Source of the DNA: Phaeobacter sp. B1627 | GTDB lineage: Bacteria; Pseudomonadota; Alphaproteobacteria; Rhodobacterales; Rhodobacteraceae | DNA: 64,000 bases | Direction: 5' to 3' | Assembly (NCBI RefSeq): GCF_006265095.1 | Contig: NZ_VCNK01000018.1 | Span: forward strand, 1-64,000 | Shown: piece after piece, positions 26,509 through 35,818 of the stretch | Layout of the letters: each line of letters starts with the position of its first letter | Numbering within the stretch: position 1 is the stretch's first letter | The notes under the pieces: model-generated | The model's input: only the letters and a program-made list of their open reading frames with translations | What the model was told of the DNA's origin: nothing | The model's database searches: none | Position numbers and translations under genes: made by a program

Positions 26509-28206
26509 ATGGCGCGTCTGAACCGTTCTTCTGTACTGGCTTCTGTGGTCGCCCGTTCCTGGGCGGCTCTCAAGGGCGCACGCCGCCTCTTGCTGGAGCA
26601 GGGGCCCAGTCAGTTTCAGTTCTGGCTGATTGCCATGGTGATCGGCGTCCTGGCGGGCTTTGCCGCGTTGCTGTTCCGCAAAGGCATCACACTCTTGCAA
26701 GGGGCGGTTTACGGTGCGGAGGATGTCGATTACCTCCATTCCTTCGCCGCTACCCTGCCGTGGTATGTGCTCCTGATCGTGCCGGTGCTGGGTGGGTTGA
26801 TCGTCGGCGTGATCCTGAACCGCTTTACGCGCGACGCGCGGGTCCGATCCGTGGCCGATGTGATCGAGGGCGCTGCCCTGCGCGAGGGCCGGGTCGAGAT
26901 CCGCGAGGGGCTGGCTTCTGCCGTCGCGTCCTTTCTGACCCTGTCCACCGGTGGCTCCTCTGGCCGGGAAGGGCCGGTCGTGCATCTGGCTGGCGTCATA
27001 TCCAGTTGGGTCAGCGACCGGATAAAGGCCGACGGGGTGACGGGGCGGGATCTGTTGGGGTGCGCCGTGGCGGCCGCCGTCTCAGCGAGCTTCAACGCGC
27101 CCATCGCGGGCGCCTTGTTCGCCATGGAGGTGGTTCTGCGCCATTTCTCGGTCAATGCCTTTGCGCCGATTGTGATTGCCTCCGTGGCCGGGACCGTCAT
27201 CAATCGGCTGGAATACGGCGATGTCACCGAATTTGTGCTCAACACCCCCGGCGCGCTTCAGTTTTACGTCGAACTCCCGGCCTTCCTGTTGCTGGGCCTG
27301 ATCTCGGGCGTGGTCGCCGTTCTGCTGATGCATTCGATCTTTCTCGCGGATAAATTCGGATCCTGGGCCCAGATCGCGCTGAACATTCCGCGCTGGTTGC
27401 GACCGGCCGGCGCGGGGCTCCTGCTGGGCCTGATTGCGATCTGGTTCCCGCATATTATCGGCGTGGGCTATGAAACCACCGTTCTGGCGCTGTCCGGCCA
27501 GCTGTTGCTCAGTCAGGCGATCATCTTCGCCCTCGTCAAGGCCGCCGCTGTCTCTGTCACGATGGGCGGCCGCATGGGGGGAGGGGTGTTTTCACCTTCG
27601 CTGATGATCGGGGCCCTGACGGGGCTGGCATTCGGGCTGATTGCGACTGCGACCCTGCCGGATGTGTCGGGCACCCATACTTTATATGCTTTTGCCGGTA
27701 TGGGGGCGGTCGCGGCCGCCGTGCTCGGGGCGCCTATTTCCACCACGCTGATCGTTTTTGAATTGACCGGCGACTGGCAGATTGGCCTGGCGGTCATGGT
27801 CTCGATCTCGATGTCGACCGCGCTGGCCTCCCGATTGGTGGACCGGTCGTTCTTTTTGACCCAGCTGGAAAAGCGAAACCTGCGCTGTGCTGCGGGCCCG
27901 CAATCCTATCTTCTGGGCACGCTGCTGGTCGACAAGGTGATGCGGCCTGCGTCCGACATCGATCCGGCGCGGGCGGCCGCGCAGGTGGCAGAGGGCATTT
28001 CGGTCATCTCCGGCGTGACCCTTGAAGCGGCCTTGCCGATCTTTGACCGCGCGGAGGTCGAGTGTATTCCTGTGGTCGCCCCCTCTGCCACGACCTCGGA
28101 GGCCGAGGCGGCAGAGCCCGAGATCCTGGGGATGCTGTATCATCTTGATGCGCTGAAAGCCTACAATCGCGCCTTGGTCGCCGTATCGGCAGAAGAGCAT
28201 CGCTAG
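26509..28206 (+). CDS. CLC family chloride channel or transporter
   Basis: This is a voltage-gated-chloride-channel family protein of the inner membrane with about 10-12 hydrophobic segments and a C-terminal CBS-like region (about 450-565). The anion-pathway motif GREGP is at residues 152-156, so the external gating Glu is E154. G-G-V-F-S-P follows later. In the F-N-A-P-I-A-G-A-L-F-A-M-E-V segment, the position of the internal proton Glu of E. coli ClcA appears to be Val, as in CLC channels. The early G-S-G-I-P motif is also not visible. I chose the ATG at 26509 (565 residues) because GGAGA lies 6 bases upstream; an ATG at 26452 would add 19 residues. Confidence 0.9.
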   Translation: MARLNRSSVLASVVARSWAALKGARRLLLEQGPSQFQFWLIAMVIGVLAGFAALLFRKGITLLQGAVYGAEDVDYLHSFAATLPWYVLLIVPVLGGLIVGVILNRFTRDARVRSVADVIEGAALREGRVEIREGLASAVASFLTLSTGGSSGREGPVVHLAGVISSWVSDRIKADGVTGRDLLGCAVAAAVSASFNAPIAGALFAMEVVLRHFSVNAFAPIVIASVAGTVINRLEYGDVTEFVLNTPGALQFYVELPAFLLLGLISGVVAVLLMHSIFLADKFGSWAQIALNIPRWLRPAGAGLLLGLIAIWFPHIIGVGYETTVLALSGQLLLSQAIIFALVKAAAVSVTMGGRMGGGVFSPSLMIGALTGLAFGLIATATLPDVSGTHTLYAFAGMGAVAAAVLGAPISTTLIVFELTGDWQIGLAVMVSISMSTALASRLVDRSFFLTQLEKRNLRCAAGPQSYLLGTLLVDKVMRPASDIDPARAAAQVAEGISVISGVTLEAALPIFDRAEVECIPVVAPSATTSEAEAAEPEILGMLYHLDALKAYNRALVAVSAEEHR

Positions 28207-28397
28207 CTGCCCGAAGCTCCTGCGGGTAGGTCGAGCTGCGCACCGGGAGGGATGGGCTGTGCTCAATGTCTGCTCTGCTGTCCAATCTGCACGCGCCGGA
28301 CCCATTTTTTGACGCATTTTTTGGCACTCAGTGTCGCGCGGCAGAGCCGAGCTTTTGCCCTGAATTGCGGGAAATCGATTCTATCTTCAGGCCCAGA

Positions 28398-28425
28398 ACC
28401 ATTTTAGACTTGATAACAATGGTTA
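28398..28425 (+). promoter_or_regulatory. Inverted repeat in AT-rich spacer
   Basis: AACCATT (28398-28404) and AATGGTT (28419-28425) are perfect inverted copies 14 bases apart, in the AT-rich stretch upstream of the small ORF at 28484. The rest of the spacer (28207-28483) has two ATTTTTTG runs after the CLC gene that may help termination. Confidence 0.35.
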
Positions 28426-28483
28426 ATCCGGGCACTTCTATAAAAAAAGGTTAACGATACCAGGCACCGGGTGGACAATAAAA

Positions 28484-28678
28484 ATGCGTGCTTTAGCAGC
28501 TGGCCTCGCTGAGGTCTCGTCCTTGAGGGCGAAAAATGAGCAGGAAAACGAGCGGGCCGCTTTGACGGCCCTCATAGACTATGTCGTTGAAACCACATGC
28601 AATTCTCAGAATGCTCTGGGCCGGGACGGGGCCGATAAAATTCGCCGCAGCCTCAGCGATGTGGTTTTGCCGAGCTAA
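28484..28678 (+). CDS. Possible small soluble protein, 64 residues
   Basis: I do not recognise this protein. It would be a 64-residue, mostly helical, charged product with no membrane segment. GGTGGA lies about 8 bases before the ATG, and an AT-rich promoter-like stretch with an inverted repeat lies upstream. Its composition (Ala, Glu, Arg, Leu) is protein-like rather than shadow-like, and nothing stronger lies on the other strand. It stands alone between the CLC gene and DUF427. Conservation in relatives would decide it. Confidence 0.42.
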   Translation: MRALAAGLAEVSSLRAKNEQENERAALTALIDYVVETTCNSQNALGRDGADKIRRSLSDVVLPS

Positions 28679-28680
28679 GA

Positions 28681-28943
28681 CTTGTCGCTCAGACCAGCCA
28701 GACCAGCTGTGCGGGGCGACGTCTCTTCATGCATGAATTCAGATTTTTTCGAAACCAATCGTACATTGGTGCGGCTTTGGGTTTCACGATTTTGAAATTT
28801 GGGAGCGGCCTCCCGACGTTCTCTCTCCGACTGTTGCAAAAAAGCCAATCCCGTCAAAACCAGGCCCACTGGACCCGGCTTTGATCGTGTTGCGCCATGT
28901 TGGGCGTGTGGCTGGTTTCGACCGGGGTGTCAGAAACCCCGAA
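28681..28943. other. Non-coding spacer, small repeats only
   Basis: I see no gene here. CAGACCAGC occurs twice in tandem (28690-28707). A short hairpin GGGAG/CTCCC is at 28801-28814. The stretch precedes the 24-base duplication at the 3' end of the DUF427 gene. Confidence 0.4.
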
Positions 28944-28991
28944 GGTCCGTAGTCTGCACCAAGGCCTGGTCCGTAGTCTGGCCAGAGGCTC
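28944..28991. repeat. 24-base tandem duplication
   Basis: GGTCCGTAGTCTG occurs at 28944-28956 and 28968-28980, each followed by a similar 11-base tail, giving two 24-base units. The second reaches the stop codon of the DUF427 gene. Confidence 0.75.
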
Positions 28992-29331
28992 AGACCTGCT
29001 CCACCTTGACCGACTCCTGTACTTTGAACGCGAGATGGCCCTTGATCTCTTTTGCGCCTTCAAGCGGTGTCTCGTAGCTCCAGGCCGCGTTTTCGGCCAC
29101 AGATGACTTGTTGGCGATTGAGTAGTAGCTGGCGTCGCCTTTCAGCGGGCACTGGCTGGTCTTTTCCGTCTTGTCGAGAAAGGCCATGGCGATGTCTTCG
29201 CGCGGGAAGTAAATCACTGGCGCCAGATCTCCTTCGCAGAGTTCCAGTGCTTTCGTGCTCTCGCCCAGAACGGCGCCCCCCGAGCGAACAACCCATGTGC
29301 CTTCGGCCTTGCGGATCGTGATCTTGGTCAT
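28990..29331 (-). CDS. DUF427 domain-containing protein
   Basis: The 113-residue protein matches the DUF427 family, small beta-rich proteins of unknown function. Visible family features are the [11 protein letters not shown] segment near the start, V-I-Y-F-P-R-E-D-I near the middle, and [11 protein letters not shown] (about 60-70), then A-W-S-Y-E-x-P. The ATG at 29331 has GGAGGGGG upstream. It lies downstream of the aminopeptidase gene on the same strand with a 61-base gap and may share its transcript. No catalytic role can be stated. Confidence 0.85.
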   Translation of the reverse strand: MTKITIRKAEGTWVVRSGGAVLGESTKALELCEGDLAPVIYFPREDIAMAFLDKTEKTSQCPLKGDASYYSIANKSSVAENAAWSYETPLEGAKEIKGHLAFKVQESVKVEQV

Positions 29332-29392
29332 CGGGTTCCCCCTCCTTCTGATTTTGGTAAGGCTTCTGCCCGGTTATTGTAACATTCGCATA

Positions 29393-31177
29393 TCAGAGCG
29401 GCGCACAGGCGGTCTCCAGCCATTTGGCCGCCGTCGCACTGACGCGGGACGCGACGTTGCGTAATACGTCTGCATGATACGTGTTGAGCCAATCCCGTTC
29501 CCCGGCAGACAACAATCCAGGTACCACAAGACGGCGATCAATGGGCGCATAGGTCAATGTGCGCCACGACAGCATGTTGCGGTCCGCGTCGCCGGAGTCA
29601 AGAGCTGTAGCGTCCTCAACCACCAGCAGGTTCTCGATACGGATGCCAAAAGCGCCTTCGCGGTAGTAGCCGGGTTCGTTTGACAGGATCATTCCGGGCT
29701 CAAGCGGGACAGTGTTGAGGCGGGACAGGCCCTGTGGTCCTTCATGCACGCTGAGGTAGGCGCCGACGCCATGGCCCAGCCCGTGGTTGAAGTCCTGCCC
29801 GGCTTGCCACAATGGGACGCGGCCGATCGCTTCGAGGTCACGTCCGGCGCGCCCAGCAGGCCAGCGCAGCTGCGATACCGCGATCATCCCTTGCAGGACC
29901 CGAGTAAAGGCCTCTGATTCCTCCCGTCCCGGTGAACCGATTGAAATGGTCCGGGTGATGTCAGTGGTCCCGTCGAGGTACTGTCCACCACTGTCGAGGA
30001 CAAGCAGGTGGCCGTCCTGCAGCACACTGTTGGTCTCGTGGGTCACCCGGTAGTGAATGATCGCGCCATTGGGGCCGGTGCCTGCGATGGTGTCGAAACT
30101 GATATCGCGCAGGGCAGGGTCAGCGGCGCGGAACTGTTCCAGCCGCGTCACGACGTCAATTTCGGTGACGGTGCCCGGGGCTTGGGCGTCCAGCCAGGCG
30201 AGGGTTTCCACCACGGCGGCTCCGTCCCGCAGATGGGCCGCTGCGCTGCCACTGATCTCGGCTCCGGATTTCCGGGCCTTGGGCAGGGCGCAGGGATCGC
30301 CGGCGGTGGCCATGCGGTCGCCAAGCGCCACGGCGACCGCATGTGGCACGCTGCCCTCGTCCACTGCGATCTGGCCTGTGAGCTCTGCAACGGCGGCGTG
30401 GAACATCTCGGGGTCGTGACAGCTCACGCCGGGACCGAGATCGAGCGTGCCGAGCTTTTCCGGAGCCATGAACAGATCCACGCCTGCGTCATCGTGCAGG
30501 ATGGCAAAGCAATGTGCCACCGGGTTGCGCGGGATATCTGTGCCGCGAATGTTCAGGAGCCACATGATACTGTCGGGCAGGGTGATAACGGCCGCCGCAT
30601 GTCCATCCCTGCGCAGGGTTTTGGCCAGACGCGAGGCCTTTGCAGCGGCGCTCTCACCGCTGTAGATCTCCGGGTGAGGTGTGACAGGGTTCATCGGCGG
30701 TTTCGGCTGATCCTCCCAGACCCGGTCGACTAGGTTGTCCGTGGCCGTCAGGGTGATGTTGGTGCCTTTCAGATGTGCGTGCAGTTCCCGAATTTCCCGG
30801 GCAGAGTGGAGCCAGGGATCATAGGCCAGCCTGCCGCCCGCGGGGAGGTGTTCCACCAGCCATGCCCCGAGCGTGACCTCAGGCCATGGAACGGGGGTGT
30901 AGACGGCTGCGACCTGCTGTTTCACCTGTGTTCGGTAGCGCCCGTCGACGAAGACGCCCGCGATGTTCTGCAATACGGCGCAGAACCCGGCTGAGCCGGT
31001 GAAGCCCGTGAGCCAGGACAGACGATCGTCCCGTGGGGCGACGTATTCGCCCTGATGGGCATCCGCGCGGGGGACCAGGAACCCGTCGAGGCCCTCCTTC
31101 GCAAGCTCTTCGCGCAGCGCAGCGAGCCTGTCCGGGCCTTGTTCCGGCCGTGCCGTGACATCAAAGGTTTGGAACAT
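29393..31177 (-). CDS. Xaa-Pro aminopeptidase (M24B family)
   Basis: This cytoplasmic metallopeptidase would remove N-terminal residues that precede proline. Its 594 residues fit the long three-domain eukaryote-like aminopeptidase P form. Two creatinase-like N-terminal domains start with F-L-V-P-R-A-D-A-H-Q-G-E-Y, followed by a pita-bread catalytic domain. The five metal ligands of the family are recognisable: Asp in L-D-S-G-G, Asp in G-T-T-D-I-T-R, His in G-L-G-H-G-V-G, Glu in L-S-N-E-P-G-Y-Y, and Glu in R-I-E-N-L. I chose the ATG at 31177 because AGGAGAGAA sits just upstream and the family N-terminus begins there. Confidence 0.92.
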   Translation of the reverse strand: MFQTFDVTARPEQGPDRLAALREELAKEGLDGFLVPRADAHQGEYVAPRDDRLSWLTGFTGSAGFCAVLQNIAGVFVDGRYRTQVKQQVAAVYTPVPWPEVTLGAWLVEHLPAGGRLAYDPWLHSAREIRELHAHLKGTNITLTATDNLVDRVWEDQPKPPMNPVTPHPEIYSGESAAAKASRLAKTLRRDGHAAAVITLPDSIMWLLNIRGTDIPRNPVAHCFAILHDDAGVDLFMAPEKLGTLDLGPGVSCHDPEMFHAAVAELTGQIAVDEGSVPHAVAVALGDRMATAGDPCALPKARKSGAEISGSAAAHLRDGAAVVETLAWLDAQAPGTVTEIDVVTRLEQFRAADPALRDISFDTIAGTGPNGAIIHYRVTHETNSVLQDGHLLVLDSGGQYLDGTTDITRTISIGSPGREESEAFTRVLQGMIAVSQLRWPAGRAGRDLEAIGRVPLWQAGQDFNHGLGHGVGAYLSVHEGPQGLSRLNTVPLEPGMILSNEPGYYREGAFGIRIENLLVVEDATALDSGDADRNMLSWRTLTYAPIDRRLVVPGLLSAGERDWLNTYHADVLRNVASRVSATAAKWLETACAPL

Positions 31178-31346
31178 ATTTCTCTCCTGGGTTCCGGATC
31201 CGAGCCTGATGGGACCGGACGGACGGGATCTGTCGTCGATGGGGGTATGAAACAGGTTTGTCACAGATCAAACCGGAACAGACAAGACCTTTGGCAGTTC
31301 GCAGACTGGCTTTGCGCAGGGCGCAGGGGAGGGCTCCCGCCCGTCG

Positions 31347-31559
31347 CCGCTGCCCGGTTCGGGCAGCGGTCGCCCGTTGGGCCGCGCAGGTCTCCCCCAT
31401 GTGGGGGAGACCTGCGGTCGCGCTCTTTGCAAATCTCTGCGCAACAGATGATCCATGTCACCAAGGCCGCGCGCCGCAGGCGCGCGGCCGGGCCCAAGGC
31501 GTGTCGTTGCATCTGTGATGCTGCGATCAAGGCGCGGGAGGACCCCGCCCTCGGCGGGG
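31347..31559. repeat. Cluster of four perfect GC-rich hairpins
   Basis: Four perfect hairpins lie in 213 bases between the aminopeptidase and cobT. They are a 10-base-pair stem with GTT loop (31347-31369), a 13-pair stem with ATGT loop (31386-31415), an 11-pair stem with GCA loop (31465-31489), and a 7-pair stem with CTC loop (31543-31559). None has a T-run. The part at 31465-31559 resembles, in reverse, the element at 8407-8494. They may act as RNA stabilisers, Rho-linked stops or dispersed palindromic elements. I see no gene in 31178-31588. Confidence 0.85.
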
Positions 31560-31588
31560 CATATCACAGTGCGCATCCCAGCCGGATG

Positions 31589-33466
31589 TCAGCTGACCCG
31601 GCGGATCCCCATGACGCGAGCCCGCGCGCGTGGATCGCTGTCAAACAGTGCGGCCAGCTGTTCGGTCATGGCACCGGCCAGCTGTTCAACATCTGTGATG
31701 GTCACAGCGCGGTCGTAGTAGCGGGTCACATCGTGGCCGATCCCGATCGCGAGCAGCTCGACTTGCTTGCGGCGTTCCACCATCGCGATCACGTCACGCA
31801 GGTGTTTCTCCAGATAGTTTGCCGGATTCACGGAGAGTGTGGAATCATCGACCGGCGCCCCGTCGGAAATCACCATGAGAATTTTGCGGGCTTCCGGGCG
31901 GCCGACCATTCGGCGATGCGCCCACTCCAGTGCCTCGCCATCGATGTTTTCCTTCAGCAGGCCTTCTTTCATCATCAGACCGAGGTTCGGACGTACCCGA
32001 CGCCACGGGGCATCGGCACTTTTATAGACGATATGGCGCAGGTCGTTCAGGCGGCCCGGCAACTGTGGGCGCCCCTCGTTCAGCCAGGCCTCTCGGGCCA
32101 GTCCGCCCTTCCAGGCGCGGGTGGTGAAGCCGAGGATTTCGACCTTCACGTTGCAGCGCTCCAGCGTCCGGGCCAGAACATCGGCACAGATCGCGGCGAT
32201 GGAGATCGGGCGCCCCCGCATGGAGCCTGAGTTGTCGAGTAGCAGGGTCACGACGGTATCGCGGAACTCGGTATCTTTCTCGACCTTGAACGACAGCGGC
32301 GTCGTGGGGTTCGCCACCACCCGTGCCAGACGCCCGGCATCGAGCACGCCCTCTTCCTTGTCGAATTCCCAGGACCGGTTCTGCTGCGCCTGCAGACGGC
32401 GTTGCAACTTGTTCGCAAGCCGTGAGACGGCGCCTTTCAGGGGTTCGAGCTGCTGGTCAAGATAGGCCCGCAGGCGTTCCAGTTCCTGCGGCTCGGCAAG
32501 GTCCTCGGCGGCGATTTCTTCATCATTGGCGTCAAGAAAGATCCTGTAGTCCGGATCAGCATCAGAGACGGGCGGTGGTGCGGGGGGCTCCAGCGGTGCC
32601 TCGCCGTCGGGCATCTCCGTCTCGTCGGTGATTTCCTCGTCGGCCATTTCGTCCATGGAGACCTGAGCCTGACTTTCGTCCTGCTGTTGCTCCTGGGCCT
32701 GTTCGGGCGAGGCGTCGGCCTCTTCTTCTTCGCTGTCGTCCTGACCGGAGCTGTCTGGCTGCTCCTCCTGATCGGCGCTTTCCTCCGAGTCGTCGTTCAT
32801 CTCGTCGTCAAGATCGTCGGGATCGTCCCCAAGCTGGTCGCCATAGCCGAGATCGGAAATCACCCGCCGGGCGAATTTGGCGAATGCGGCCTGGTCGGAG
32901 ACTGTCTCGTCCAGGTTCTCAAGGGTTTCGCCGGCCTGCGCTTCAATGAAACCGCGCCAGAGTTCCATCACATTGGCGGCGGCGTTGGGCAGCGGGCGTC
33001 CGGTGGCAAGATGGCGGATCAGATAGCCGGCGGACACGGCAAGCGGTGCCTCTGATGCGGCGGTGATCTGATCGTATCCGCGCCGCAGCGCGTCGTGCTG
33101 GATCTTGACATCGATGTTGGATGCGGTGCCTGGCATGTCGCGTGCGCCCATGGCCTCACAGCGGGCGCTTTCCATCGCGTCATACAGCTCGCGGGCCATC
33201 TCGCCTTTGGGAACGTAGCGGCCGTGGACGCCTTCGTCATGGTATTTGTGACGCAGCGCCAGAGCGTCGGCGGTCCCCCGTGCCATCAGCACTTCTTCGC
33301 GGCTCATCCGGCGCGAGACCTGCGGTAGCCGCATGGTGTCGCCGCTCATGCCCGAGGGGTCGACAGAATAGTTGACCGTCAGGTCGGCGTCGTTGGCCAT
33401 CACCTTGGTGGCTTCGGCCAGTGCCTTCTTGAACGGATCGGCAGGGTTGTCGTTTGGTCTGTTCAT
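31589..33466 (-). CDS. cobT: Aerobic cobaltochelatase subunit CobT
   Basis: CobT works with CobS and CobN to insert cobalt into hydrogenobyrinic acid a,c-diamide in the aerobic cobalamin pathway. The 625-residue protein has an N-terminal helical part, a long acidic Asp/Glu/Gln-rich linker (about 210-310), and a C-terminal von Willebrand A-type domain with the metal-site motif D-N-S-G-S at 411-415. I chose the ATG at 33466, which has AGGAG upstream. cobS lies upstream on the same strand across a hairpin-rich spacer. CobN is not in the window. Confidence 0.95.
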   Translation of the reverse strand: MNRPNDNPADPFKKALAEATKVMANDADLTVNYSVDPSGMSGDTMRLPQVSRRMSREEVLMARGTADALALRHKYHDEGVHGRYVPKGEMARELYDAMESARCEAMGARDMPGTASNIDVKIQHDALRRGYDQITAASEAPLAVSAGYLIRHLATGRPLPNAAANVMELWRGFIEAQAGETLENLDETVSDQAAFAKFARRVISDLGYGDQLGDDPDDLDDEMNDDSEESADQEEQPDSSGQDDSEEEEADASPEQAQEQQQDESQAQVSMDEMADEEITDETEMPDGEAPLEPPAPPPVSDADPDYRIFLDANDEEIAAEDLAEPQELERLRAYLDQQLEPLKGAVSRLANKLQRRLQAQQNRSWEFDKEEGVLDAGRLARVVANPTTPLSFKVEKDTEFRDTVVTLLLDNSGSMRGRPISIAAICADVLARTLERCNVKVEILGFTTRAWKGGLAREAWLNEGRPQLPGRLNDLRHIVYKSADAPWRRVRPNLGLMMKEGLLKENIDGEALEWAHRRMVGRPEARKILMVISDGAPVDDSTLSVNPANYLEKHLRDVIAMVERRKQVELLAIGIGHDVTRYYDRAVTITDVEQLAGAMTEQLAALFDSDPRARARVMGIRRVS

Positions 33467-33516
33467 GAGCCGGTGCTCCTGTTGCGCAAGCATTGGAGGT
33501 TTGCGCGACTCTGTCC

Positions 33517-33615
33517 AGTCTTTTGAAAAAGACTGTCTCGGTCCCGCCGGGGGAAGGGGTGCCGCGCCCCCCGTCGAGGGGGGCGCGGCACCGGTCCGAC
33601 GGCTTTGGCCGTCGG
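33517..33615. repeat. Three hairpins between cobS and cobT
   Basis: AGTCTTT/AAAGACT (33517-33534), a 15-base-pair perfect stem GGTGCCGCGCCCCCC with a 5-base loop (33558-33592), and CCGACGGC/GCCGTCGG (33596-33615) fill the spacer. They could adjust CobT output relative to CobS by partial termination or by protecting RNA ends. Confidence 0.85.
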
Positions 33616-33625
33616 ATTCCCGCTC

Positions 33626-34612
33626 TTATCCCAGGCTTACATTCGCGGCGCTTTCGGGCAGTTCCTCGTCAAAGCAGCGTTGGTAGAATTCTGCGACAGT
33701 CTGGCGTTCCAGTTCGTCACATTTGTTCAGGAAGGACAGGCGGAACGCATAGCCGATATCGCGGAAGATCTCAGCGTTCTGGGCCCAGTTGATCACCGTG
33801 CGCGGCGACATCACCGTCGACAGATCGCCGTTCATGAAGGCGGTCCGGGTGAGGTCGGCGACGGTCACCATCTGGGCGATATTCTTGCGGCCCTTCTCGG
33901 TGTTGTAATGCGGTGCCTTGGACAGGACGATCGCGGATTCGGCGTCGTGGCTGAGGTAGTTGAGCGTCGCCACCAGCGACCAGCGGTCCATCTGGGCCTG
34001 GTTGATCTGCTGAGTGCCGTGATAGAGGCCGGTGGTATCCCCCAGGCCAACGGTGTTTGCGGTGGCAAACAGGCGGAAGTAGGGGTTAGGGGTGATGATC
34101 TCATTCTGGTCCAGCAGCGTCAGCTTGCCGTCATGTTCAAGCACCCGCTGGATCACGAACATCACATCCGCACGACCCGCGTCATACTCATCAAACACGA
34201 TCGCGACCGGATTGCGCAGTGCCCAGGGCAGGATACCTTCGTGGAATTCGGTCACCTGCTTGCCGTCCCGCAGTTTGATCGCGTCCTTGCCGATCAGGTC
34301 GATCCGGCTGATGTGACTGTCGAGGTTCACGCGCACGGAGGGCCAGTTGAGACGTGCGGCGACCTGTTCGATATGCGTGGATTTACCCGTGCCGTGGTAA
34401 CCTTGGATCATGACGCGGCGATTGTGGCTGAAGCCTGCGAGGATCGCCAGCGTGGTGTCGCGGTCAAACTTGTAGGTGGAATCTATCGCCGGGACACGCT
34501 CGGTGCCCTCGGAAAACCCCTTCACGGTCATGTCGGAGTCGATGCCAAAGACGTCCCGAACCGAGATCGTCTCGGTGGGTTTTGCATTCATGTCCAGCAG
34601 GCCGTCGGTCAT
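33626..34612 (-). CDS. cobS: Aerobic cobaltochelatase subunit CobS
   Basis: CobS is the AAA+ ATPase partner of CobT in cobalt chelation. The Walker A loop G-Y-H-G-T-G-K-S-T is at residues 71-79. The Walker B segment V-F-D-E-Y-D follows near 135, and a sensor-type F-A-T-A-N-T lies after it. The 328-residue length matches the family. The ATG at 34612 was chosen over an internal ATG at 34591 because AAGGA lies 9 bases upstream and the family usually begins M-T-D-G. It is probably transcribed with cobT; the ATPase ring is thought to drive the CobN chelation step. Confidence 0.95.
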   Translation of the reverse strand: MTDGLLDMNAKPTETISVRDVFGIDSDMTVKGFSEGTERVPAIDSTYKFDRDTTLAILAGFSHNRRVMIQGYHGTGKSTHIEQVAARLNWPSVRVNLDSHISRIDLIGKDAIKLRDGKQVTEFHEGILPWALRNPVAIVFDEYDAGRADVMFVIQRVLEHDGKLTLLDQNEIITPNPYFRLFATANTVGLGDTTGLYHGTQQINQAQMDRWSLVATLNYLSHDAESAIVLSKAPHYNTEKGRKNIAQMVTVADLTRTAFMNGDLSTVMSPRTVINWAQNAEIFRDIGYAFRLSFLNKCDELERQTVAEFYQRCFDEELPESAANVSLG

Positions 34613-34929
34613 AGGTGTCAGTCCTTGTCTTATCTGTCTCGGAGTCGTGTCAGTCTGTGTGGCGGCGCGGGCGGTCATCAGTTGTAGCGGCGGCCCGTCA
34701 GTCAATCTCGGGTGCATCCTGTGCACAATCGCAGGATTGGTGCCTGAAGATGCCCTGAAGGGCAAGGGAAAGTCGTGTGTTGATACGCCGCAGGTCGTCT
34801 TGTCGGGAAAAATGCAGGCAAAAACACCCCCCCCCGAGCGATCTGCGCTGAGGGGGCGGGGGCCGGCACCGGTTGCGGGTCTTGGCGGCCGGCCCGATCC
34901 TGTCCAAAGATCGGCCCGTGGGGGGCCGG
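34613..34929. other. cobS upstream spacer
   Basis: No gene is visible. It should carry the cobS promoter. Inverted repeats include ATCCTG/CAGGAT (34716-34737), GCCCT-GA-AGGGC near 34755, and CCGATC/GATCGG (34894-34914), the last just downstream of the methyltransferase stop. I found no cobalamin riboswitch core. Confidence 0.45.
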
Positions 34930-35529
34930 TCAGAGCGCCGCGCGCAACCGCAGCAGGCTGCGCTCGTCCACAAACCGGGGGGTGGAGCGCATGTAGTCGG
35001 CAAAGGCCTGGCCATATCCTTGCAACAGCCAACGCTCCTCGTTCAGCACAAAGAGGAAGTAGAGCGCAAACAGAACCAGCGCCAGCAGCACCGTAATCCA
35101 GGAGCCGGTGGAGATACCGAGCCCGACCGTGGCCAGCACCGAGGTCACGTATTGGGGATTGCGCGAATATTCATACATGCCGCCGGTGACCAATCCGCCG
35201 CTGTCGCAATAGGTATTGTCGAGCCCGAGGAACCGGTAGCCCCGGAGGGTGATCCCGAAGGCGATACTCATGAGCGGTAAACCGACCAGATACCGCAGCC
35301 AGTGCCCCCAACCGTTCACGCCGATCTCGGCGAGGGCAAACACCACAGTCGCTCCGCAAAATACCCTGAAGAGGCCAAACGCGAGATGATGCCGCCACCC
35401 TTCTGCCGCAGGCCAGAGGCCAAGGTCGGGACGCCAGAGGCTCAGTCCCAGATGGGCGGCAAGGGCGATGGCAAACAGAATGGCTGTGCCAAGTGCACTG
35501 TCATGGAGGGTCAGGATCAGGTCGTACAT
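34930..35529 (-). CDS. Isoprenylcysteine-methyltransferase-like membrane protein
   Basis: The 199-residue protein has five or so hydrophobic segments. Its C-terminal half looks like the ICMT/PEMT-type phospholipid or isoprenylcysteine methyltransferases: [13 protein letters not shown] (about 117-129) and the later L-N-E-E-R-W-L. In this family that region binds S-adenosylmethionine, and the substrate is often an unknown small lipid or protein. I chose the ATG at 35529. It is in line with cobS and cobT but has no known part in cobalamin synthesis. Confidence 0.75.
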   Translation of the reverse strand: MYDLILTLHDSALGTAILFAIALAAHLGLSLWRPDLGLWPAAEGWRHHLAFGLFRVFCGATVVFALAEIGVNGWGHWLRYLVGLPLMSIAFGITLRGYRFLGLDNTYCDSGGLVTGGMYEYSRNPQYVTSVLATVGLGISTGSWITVLLALVLFALYFLFVLNEERWLLQGYGQAFADYMRSTPRFVDERSLLRLRAAL

Positions 35530-35690
35530 GGCGTCTTCAAATCCCTTTCTGGAGCTTTGGATGACGTGTTTGACAGGGCTGTGCGTCGCCCGGATACCCC
35601 GCCCGCCTAGCAAGCCAATGTAACAGGAACACGGCTTTGACCGCTGCGGTGGCGATGCGAATGCGCGCCCCGCAGGAACGCGCAACAAGA

Positions 35691-35723
35691 CACCCCGCCG
35701 GGCGCAGATGGCCAGACGGGGTG
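35691..35723 (-). terminator. Possible stem-loop between methyltransferase and J-domain genes
   Basis: CACCCCG (35691-35697) pairs with CGGGGTG (35717-35723) across a 19-base loop. It lies between the J-domain gene stop and the next - strand gene, so it could weakly terminate. No T-run is present. The remainder of 35530-35818 shows nothing recognisable. Confidence 0.3.
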
Positions 35724-35818
35724 CGGTGTGACGGGACGCTATGATGAGCTGCCATGACGGGCAAGGCATGGTCTGCGCCCCGGCTGAGGGCGCTACAGCT
35801 CGGCGGGGACGGGGCGCG

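Noticed and set aside
31178-31588. Small - strand protein in the hairpin cluster
   Set aside because: Frames here run through perfect palindromes and would encode palindrome-derived Arg/Pro-rich sequence; no ribosome-binding site is seen.
34613-34929. Cobalamin riboswitch before cobS
   Set aside because: The spacer contains inverted repeats but not the conserved B12-box core.
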